In this document: positions 59,594 through 64,000 of the stretch, piece after piece
Layout: each line of letters starts with the position of its first letter
How positions within the stretch are numbered: the first letter of the stretch is position 1
The notes under the pieces: model-generated
Database searches by the model: none
What the model saw: only the letters and a program-made list of their open reading frames with translations
What the model was told of the DNA's origin: nothing
NCBI GenBank assembly: GCA_002356635.1
Contig: CP023454.1
Span: 3,297,501-3,361,500, forward strand
Direction of reading: 5' to 3'
Source: Rhodobacteraceae bacterium QY30
Lineage (GTDB): Bacteria; Pseudomonadota; Alphaproteobacteria; Rhodobacterales; Rhodobacteraceae
DNA: 64,000 bases
Translations under genes and position numbers: made by a program

Positions 59594-61207
59594 ATGGCCA
59601 TCACCAGCGCAAACCAGCTGGAGCTTCTGCAAACCGCCGAAGCCGTGGCGCGCGAAAAGATGATCGACCCGGATCTGGTGATCCAGGCGATGGAAGAAAG
59701 CCTCGCCCGGGCCGCCAAGTCCCGCTACGGCTCGGAAATGGATATCCGCGTGTCGATCGACCGCAAGACCGGTCGCGCGCAATTCACTCGCGTCCGCACC
59801 GTGGTGGAAGACGACGCGGTTGAAAACTACCAGGCGCAGCTGACGGTCGCGCAGGCCAAACAATATCTGTCCGATCCCAAGGTCGGTGACGAGATCGTCG
59901 ATGAAGTGCCGCCCGTTGATCTGGGCCGCATCGCCGCGCAATCGGCCAAGCAGGTCATCCTGCAAAAGGTCCGCGAAGCCGAGCGCGACAAGCAGTATGA
60001 AGAATTCATCGACCGCAAGGGCACCATCATCAACGGTGTCGTCAAGCGCGAGGAATACGGCAACATCATCGTCGACATCGGTCGTGGCGAAGGCATCCTG
60101 CGCCGCAACGAAAAGATCGGCCGCGAAAGCTACCGCCCGAACGACCGGATCCGCTGCTACATCAAGGACGTGCGCCGCGAAGCCCGCGGCCCGCAGATCT
60201 TCCTGTCGCGCACCGATCCGATGTTCATGGCCGAGCTTTTCAAGATGGAAGTGCCGGAAATCTATGACAACGTCATCGAGATCAAGGCCGTCGCCCGCGA
60301 TCCCGGTTCGCGCGCCAAGATTGCCGTCATCAGCTACGACAGCTCGATCGACCCGGTCGGCGCCTGCGTCGGCATGCGCGGCAGCCGCGTTCAGGCCGTG
60401 GTGAACGAGCTTCAGGGCGAAAAGATCGACATCATCCCGTGGAACGAGGATCAGGCGACCTTCCTGGTGAATGCCCTGCAACCGGCCGAAGTGTCGAAGG
60501 TCGTCATCGACGAGGAAGCCGGCAAGATCGAGGTCGTCGTCCCCGACGAACAGCTGTCGCAGGCCATCGGCCGCCGCGGCCAGAACGTGCGGCTGGCCAG
60601 CCAGCTGACCGGGCTGGACATCGACATCATGACCGAAAGCGACGAAAGCGAACGTCGCCAGGCCGAATTCGCCGAACGTACAAAACTCTTCATGGACACC
60701 CTTGATCTGGACGAGTTCTTTGCCCAGCTTCTGGTCTCGGAAGGGTTCACCAACCTGGAAGAAGTCGCCTACGTCGACCTGGACGAACTTCTGGTCATCG
60801 AAGGCGTGGACGAAAGCACGGCGCAGGAACTGCAAACCCGCGCCCGGGAATTCATCGAAGAACAGAACCGCAAGGCGCTGGAAACCGCCCGGAGCCTTGG
60901 CGCCGAGGACAGCCTGATCAACTTCGAGGGGCTGACCCCGCAGATGGTCGAGGCGCTGGCCAAGGACGACGTGAAGACCCTGGAAGACTTCGCGACCTGC
61001 GCCGACTGGGAACTGGCCGGTGGCTGGACGACCGTCAACGGCGAACGCGTGAAGGACGAGGGCATTCTCGAGAAGTTCGAGGTGAGCCTTGAGGAAGCGC
61101 AGCATCTGGTGATGACCGCGCGCATCCAGCTGGGCTGGGTCGATCCGTCCGAGCTGGAAGCCGAGGCGGAAGACGAAACCGAAGAAGAGGAAGGGGACGA
61201 GGCGTAA
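59594..61207 (+). CDS. nusA: Transcription termination/antitermination factor NusA
   Basis: A 537-residue RNA-polymerase-binding factor. In order: the N-terminal domain (about 1–125), S1 (about 135–200, GTIINGVVKREEYGNIIVDIGRGEGIL), KH1 (about 230–280), KH2 (VVVPDEQLSQAIGRRGQNVRLASQLTG, about 310–345) and C-terminal helix-hairpin-helix acidic repeats (VDLDELLVIEGVDESTAQELQTRA). The start is ATG 59594 after GAGGAGG, one base past the rimP stop. Confidence 0.97.
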   Translation: MAITSANQLELLQTAEAVAREKMIDPDLVIQAMEESLARAAKSRYGSEMDIRVSIDRKTGRAQFTRVRTVVEDDAVENYQAQLTVAQAKQYLSDPKVGDEIVDEVPPVDLGRIAAQSAKQVILQKVREAERDKQYEEFIDRKGTIINGVVKREEYGNIIVDIGRGEGILRRNEKIGRESYRPNDRIRCYIKDVRREARGPQIFLSRTDPMFMAELFKMEVPEIYDNVIEIKAVARDPGSRAKIAVISYDSSIDPVGACVGMRGSRVQAVVNELQGEKIDIIPWNEDQATFLVNALQPAEVSKVVIDEEAGKIEVVVPDEQLSQAIGRRGQNVRLASQLTGLDIDIMTESDESERRQAEFAERTKLFMDTLDLDEFFAQLLVSEGFTNLEEVAYVDLDELLVIEGVDESTAQELQTRAREFIEEQNRKALETARSLGAEDSLINFEGLTPQMVEALAKDDVKTLEDFATCADWELAGGWTTVNGERVKDEGILEKFEVSLEEAQHLVMTARIQLGWVDPSELEAEAEDETEEEEGDEA

Positions 61208-61231
61208 GCCCGTCTGCAAGCAGGAGACGAG

Positions 61232-61858
61232 ATGACCCGAGGGGGACAGGACAAGGATCAGGACGGGCCGGAGCGGCGCTGCATCGTCACGGGTGACGTG
61301 CAGCCCAAAGCCGGGCTGATCCGCTTTGCCCTGTCGCCCGAGGGCATCGTGATCCCCGATCTGGCGGCGAAGCTGCCGGGCCGGGGAATGTGGGTGACGG
61401 CCGACCGTGACGTGTTGGCCAAGGCCGCCAAGGGCGCCTTTTCGCGATCCGCGAAGAAACCCGTGACGGTGCCGGACGGACTGCCCGACATCGTCGAAGC
61501 CGCGATGGCCCGCCGGGTTGTCGATCTGATTTCACTGGCCCGCAAGGCGGGCTATGCCGTTGCCGGGTTCGAAAAGGTCAAGGGCTGGCTGGCGGATGGG
61601 AAGGCCAAGGTGCTGTTCCAGGCCAGCGACGGATCCGATCGCGGCAAGGGCAAACTTTGGACCCCCACCGGGGGACGATGGTTCGGCTGCCTGACTTCGA
61701 ATGAACTCGGGCAGGCCTTTGGACGGGATTATGTCATCCACGCAGCGCTTGCCGCTGGCGGTTTGAGCGCCCGTGTTGTAGAGGAAGCCGCGAAACTGAA
61801 CGGTTTGCGGAAAGTTGACGGCGGAGCGTCCGCCGGGAAGGAAACGAAGTCGGCATGA
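61232..61858 (+). CDS. YlxR (DUF448) – L7Ae-like fusion RNA-binding protein
   Basis: A 208-residue protein with an N-terminal YlxR/RnpM domain ([24 protein letters not shown] … KLPGRGMWV, about 15–90) and a C-terminal L7Ae/YlxQ-like domain ([27 protein letters not shown], about 95–190). In Bacillus these are the two separate genes ylxR and ylxQ at this site between nusA and infB; here they are one protein. It overlaps infB by ATGA. Confidence 0.93.
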   Translation: MTRGGQDKDQDGPERRCIVTGDVQPKAGLIRFALSPEGIVIPDLAAKLPGRGMWVTADRDVLAKAAKGAFSRSAKKPVTVPDGLPDIVEAAMARRVVDLISLARKAGYAVAGFEKVKGWLADGKAKVLFQASDGSDRGKGKLWTPTGGRWFGCLTSNELGQAFGRDYVIHAALAAGGLSARVVEEAAKLNGLRKVDGGASAGKETKSA

Positions 61859-64000
61859 GCGATACAGACGGCAAGAAACCCCTTGGCCTTGGTGGCGGCG
61901 CCCGTCCCGGCCAGGTCAAGCAAAGCTTCAGCCACGGTCGCACGAAAAGCGTCGTCGTCGAGACGAAGCGCAAGAAGGTCGTCGTGCCGAAACCCGGCAC
62001 GCCCACGGCCAAGCCCGGCACGTCCAACCCTGCGCTCGGCGATCCGTCGAAGCGCCCGGCAGGGATTTCCGACGATGAGATGATGCGCCGCCTGAAGGCG
62101 CTTCAGGCTGCGAAAGCGCGCGAGATCGAGGAAGCCGCCAGCCGCGCCGCCGAGGAAAAGGCGCGCGAGGAAGAACGCGAACGCCGCCGCGCCGAGCTTG
62201 AGGCCAAGGAACGCGAAGAGCGTGAGCACGCCGAGGCGATGCGCCTGAAGGCCGAAGAGGAAGAGCGCAAGCAGCGCGAAGCCGAAACCCGCGCCCAGCG
62301 CAAGGAAGAGGTGCGCAAGCCTGCCGCCGCGCCGGCGAAACCGGCCGATCCCGCCGCGGCCGAAGCCGCCGCCGCCCGTGCCGCCACCAAGGGCGTGCCC
62401 GTGGGCGGCCCGCGCAAGACCGACCGTGAACGCGATGATCGCGGCGCGGCCGATCGCGATGCCCGCAACAAGGGCAAGGGCGGCGACGACAGCCGCCGCA
62501 CCGGCAAGCTGAGCCTTTCGGACGCCCTGAACAGCGAGGGCGGCCGCCAGCGGAGCCTTGCCGCGATGAAGCGCAAGCAGGAAAAGGCGCGGCAAAAGGC
62601 GATGGGCTTTGGCCAGAAGGCCGAAAAGCAGGTGCGCGACGTGCAGCTGCCCGAAACCATCGTCGTTCAGGAACTGGCCAACCGGATGGCGGAACGCGCT
62701 GCCGATGTGGTCAAGACCCTGATGAAGATGGGCATGATGGTCACCATGAACCAGACCATCGACGCCGACACCGCTGAACTGGTGATCGAGGAATTCGGCC
62801 ACAAGGCCGTTCGCGTCTCGGATGCGGACGTCGAGCAGGTCATCGACACGGTGGCCGACGCCGAAGCCGATCTGCGGCCGCGCCCGCCGATCATCACGAT
62901 CATGGGCCACGTTGACCATGGCAAGACCTCGCTTCTGGACGCCATCCGCCACGCCAACGTGGTGTCGGGCGAAGCCGGTGGCATCACCCAGCATATCGGT
63001 GCCTATCAGGTGACGACGGATTCGGGTGCGGTGCTGACCTTCCTGGACACACCGGGCCACGCGGCCTTCACCTCGATGCGGGCACGTGGCGCGCAAGTGA
63101 CGGATATCGTGGTTCTGGTCGTAGCGGCGGACGATGCCGTGATGCCGCAGACGATCGAGGCGATCAACCACGCCAAGGCCGCCAAGGTGCCGATGATCGT
63201 CGCCATCAACAAGTGCGACAAGTACGACGCCAACCCGCAAAAGGTCCGCACGGACCTCTTGCAGCACGAAGTCGTCGTCGAGGAAATGTCGGGCGACGTT
63301 CTGGACGTGGAAGTTTCGGCGAAGACCGGCAAGGGCCTGGACAAGCTGCTGGAAAGCATTGCGCTTCAGGCAGAACTCCTGGACCTGCGCGCCAACCCGG
63401 AACGGGCCGCGCATGGCGCCGTGATCGAAGCCAAGCTGGACGTGGGCCGCGGCCCCGTGGCCACGGTTCTGGTGCAGAACGGCACGCTGAAAAAGGGTGA
63501 CATCTTCGTTGTCGGTGAAAAGTGGGGCAAGGTCCGCGCGCTCATCAACGACAAGGGCGAAACCGTCGCCGAAGCCGCGCCCTCGGTTCCGGTCGAGGTG
63601 CTGGGCCTGAACGGCACGCCCGAAGCGGGTGACGTGCTGAACGTGGTGGAAACCGAAGCCCAGGCGCGCGAAATCGCCGACTACCGCGAAAAAGCCGCCA
63701 AGGACAAACGCGCTGCGGCTGGCGCCGCCACAACGCTGGAACAGCTGATGGCGAAGGCCAAGGCCGACAAGAACGTGGCCGAACTGCCGGTGGTGGTGAA
63801 GGCCGACGTCCAGGGTTCGGCCGAAGCGATCGTCCAGGCGCTGGAAAAGATCGGCAACGACGAAGTGCGCGTCCGTGTCTTGCACTACGGGGTTGGCGCG
63901 ATCACCGAATCCGACATCGGCCTGGCCGAAGCCTCGGGTGCGCCGGTCATCGGTTTCAACGTCCGGGCCAATGCACCCGCCCGTGGTGCAGCGAACCAGA
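61855..64000 (+). CDS. infB: Translation initiation factor IF-2 (3' end outside window)
   Basis: About 715 codons are present; the gene continues past the end. IF-2 is the GTPase that places fMet-tRNA on the 30S subunit and promotes subunit joining. A Lys-rich start ([20 protein letters not shown]) leads to a highly charged coiled coil (about 80–165), an IF2 N-terminal region, then the G domain: G1 [10 protein letters not shown] (about 350), G3 DTPGHAAF, G4 NKCD, followed by domain II. The start overlaps the YlxR-fusion stop. Confidence 0.97.
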   Translation, partial: MSDTDGKKPLGLGGGARPGQVKQSFSHGRTKSVVVETKRKKVVVPKPGTPTAKPGTSNPALGDPSKRPAGISDDEMMRRLKALQAAKAREIEEAASRAAEEKAREEERERRRAELEAKEREEREHAEAMRLKAEEEERKQREAETRAQRKEEVRKPAAAPAKPADPAAAEAAAARAATKGVPVGGPRKTDRERDDRGAADRDARNKGKGGDDSRRTGKLSLSDALNSEGGRQRSLAAMKRKQEKARQKAMGFGQKAEKQVRDVQLPETIVVQELANRMAERAADVVKTLMKMGMMVTMNQTIDADTAELVIEEFGHKAVRVSDADVEQVIDTVADAEADLRPRPPIITIMGHVDHGKTSLLDAIRHANVVSGEAGGITQHIGAYQVTTDSGAVLTFLDTPGHAAFTSMRARGAQVTDIVVLVVAADDAVMPQTIEAINHAKAAKVPMIVAINKCDKYDANPQKVRTDLLQHEVVVEEMSGDVLDVEVSAKTGKGLDKLLESIALQAELLDLRANPERAAHGAVIEAKLDVGRGPVATVLVQNGTLKKGDIFVVGEKWGKVRALINDKGETVAEAAPSVPVEVLGLNGTPEAGDVLNVVETEAQAREIADYREKAAKDKRAAAGAATTLEQLMAKAKADKNVAELPVVVKADVQGSAEAIVQALEKIGNDEVRVRVLHYGVGAITESDIGLAEASGAPVIGFNVRANAPARGAANQ

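Noticed and set aside
59423-61219. 598-residue minus-strand frame opposite nusA
   Set aside because: Shadow of nusA; likewise the 718-residue frame opposite infB (61729–63885).

Overview
This window is chromosomal DNA from a high-GC alphaproteobacterium. The gene content fits the Rhodobacterales (Rhodobacter/Paracoccus-like): a YlxR–L7Ae fusion before infB, a DUF3035 lipoprotein, a DUF1674 protein, zinc-ribbon DinB, and the rsmB–heparinase–purH–lspA–DUF3035–M16–M16–mutL–rmuC gene order. Genes are tightly packed, and most neighbours overlap by ATGA or TGATG. There is no plasmid, phage, insertion-sequence or CRISPR signature. Species cannot be named from the sequence alone.

Layout. 0–9.3 kb: the start of msrP, clpB with its terminator and a candidate heat-shock promoter, cutC, pyrF, a Thr/Pro-rich membrane protein, an NfeD/SPFH pair, dinB, an N-formylglutamate amidohydrolase, tRNA-Val(GAC) and a 41-residue L36. 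9.5–21.7 kb: a long leftward run from rsmB to rmuC, followed by a DUF3775 gene. 21.8–31.6 kb: DUF1674, dapB, rbfA, an exported phosphodiester glycosidase, truB, a trimethylamine-dehydrogenase-like flavoprotein, an aldehyde dehydrogenase, a GT25 transferase, a 1-Cys peroxiredoxin and dadA. 31.8–39.1 kb: pnp, rpsO, rluA, a homocysteine-methyltransferase-like gene, a double-GFA protein, a free-methionine-sulfoxide reductase, a STAS/HATPase pair and hspQ. 39.2–47 kb: an SLT lipoprotein, lolA, an AT-rich scar, ftsK, an aminotransferase and an amidase. 47.1–49.7 kb: ubiH-like, a hydroxypyruvate-isomerase-like gene and DUF1285. 49.8–56.5 kb: a four-gene MoxR–DUF58–DUF4159–vWA/GATase operon. 56.5–64 kb: ubiG, pip, tspO, then rimP–nusA–ylxR–infB, with infB running off the window.

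The genes are mostly housekeeping: translation and RNA turnover (rimP, nusA, infB, rbfA, truB, rluA, rsmB, rpsO, pnp, rpmJ), protein quality control (clpB, hspQ, M16 pair), redox repair (msrP, msrC, peroxiredoxin), envelope biogenesis (lspA, lolA, DUF3035, MoxR operon), ubiquinone (ubiG, ubiH-like) and nucleotide synthesis (pyrF, purH).

The one clearly foreign stretch is about 0.8 kb between lolA and ftsK (40495–41310). It has much lower GC than its surroundings and carries fragments of a two-gene module: the start of a TIGR02391 (Ymh) protein, a probable tail of the gene that overlapped it, and the first 50 codons of a DUF5343 protein pointing the opposite way. The pieces meet at one sharp junction near 41016–41020, as a single inversion inside a DUF5343–TIGR02391 operon would produce. 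This is the best candidate for an undescribed system, although here it is present only as a relic. Family assignments rest on recognised motifs and remembered family sequences; no database search was run.
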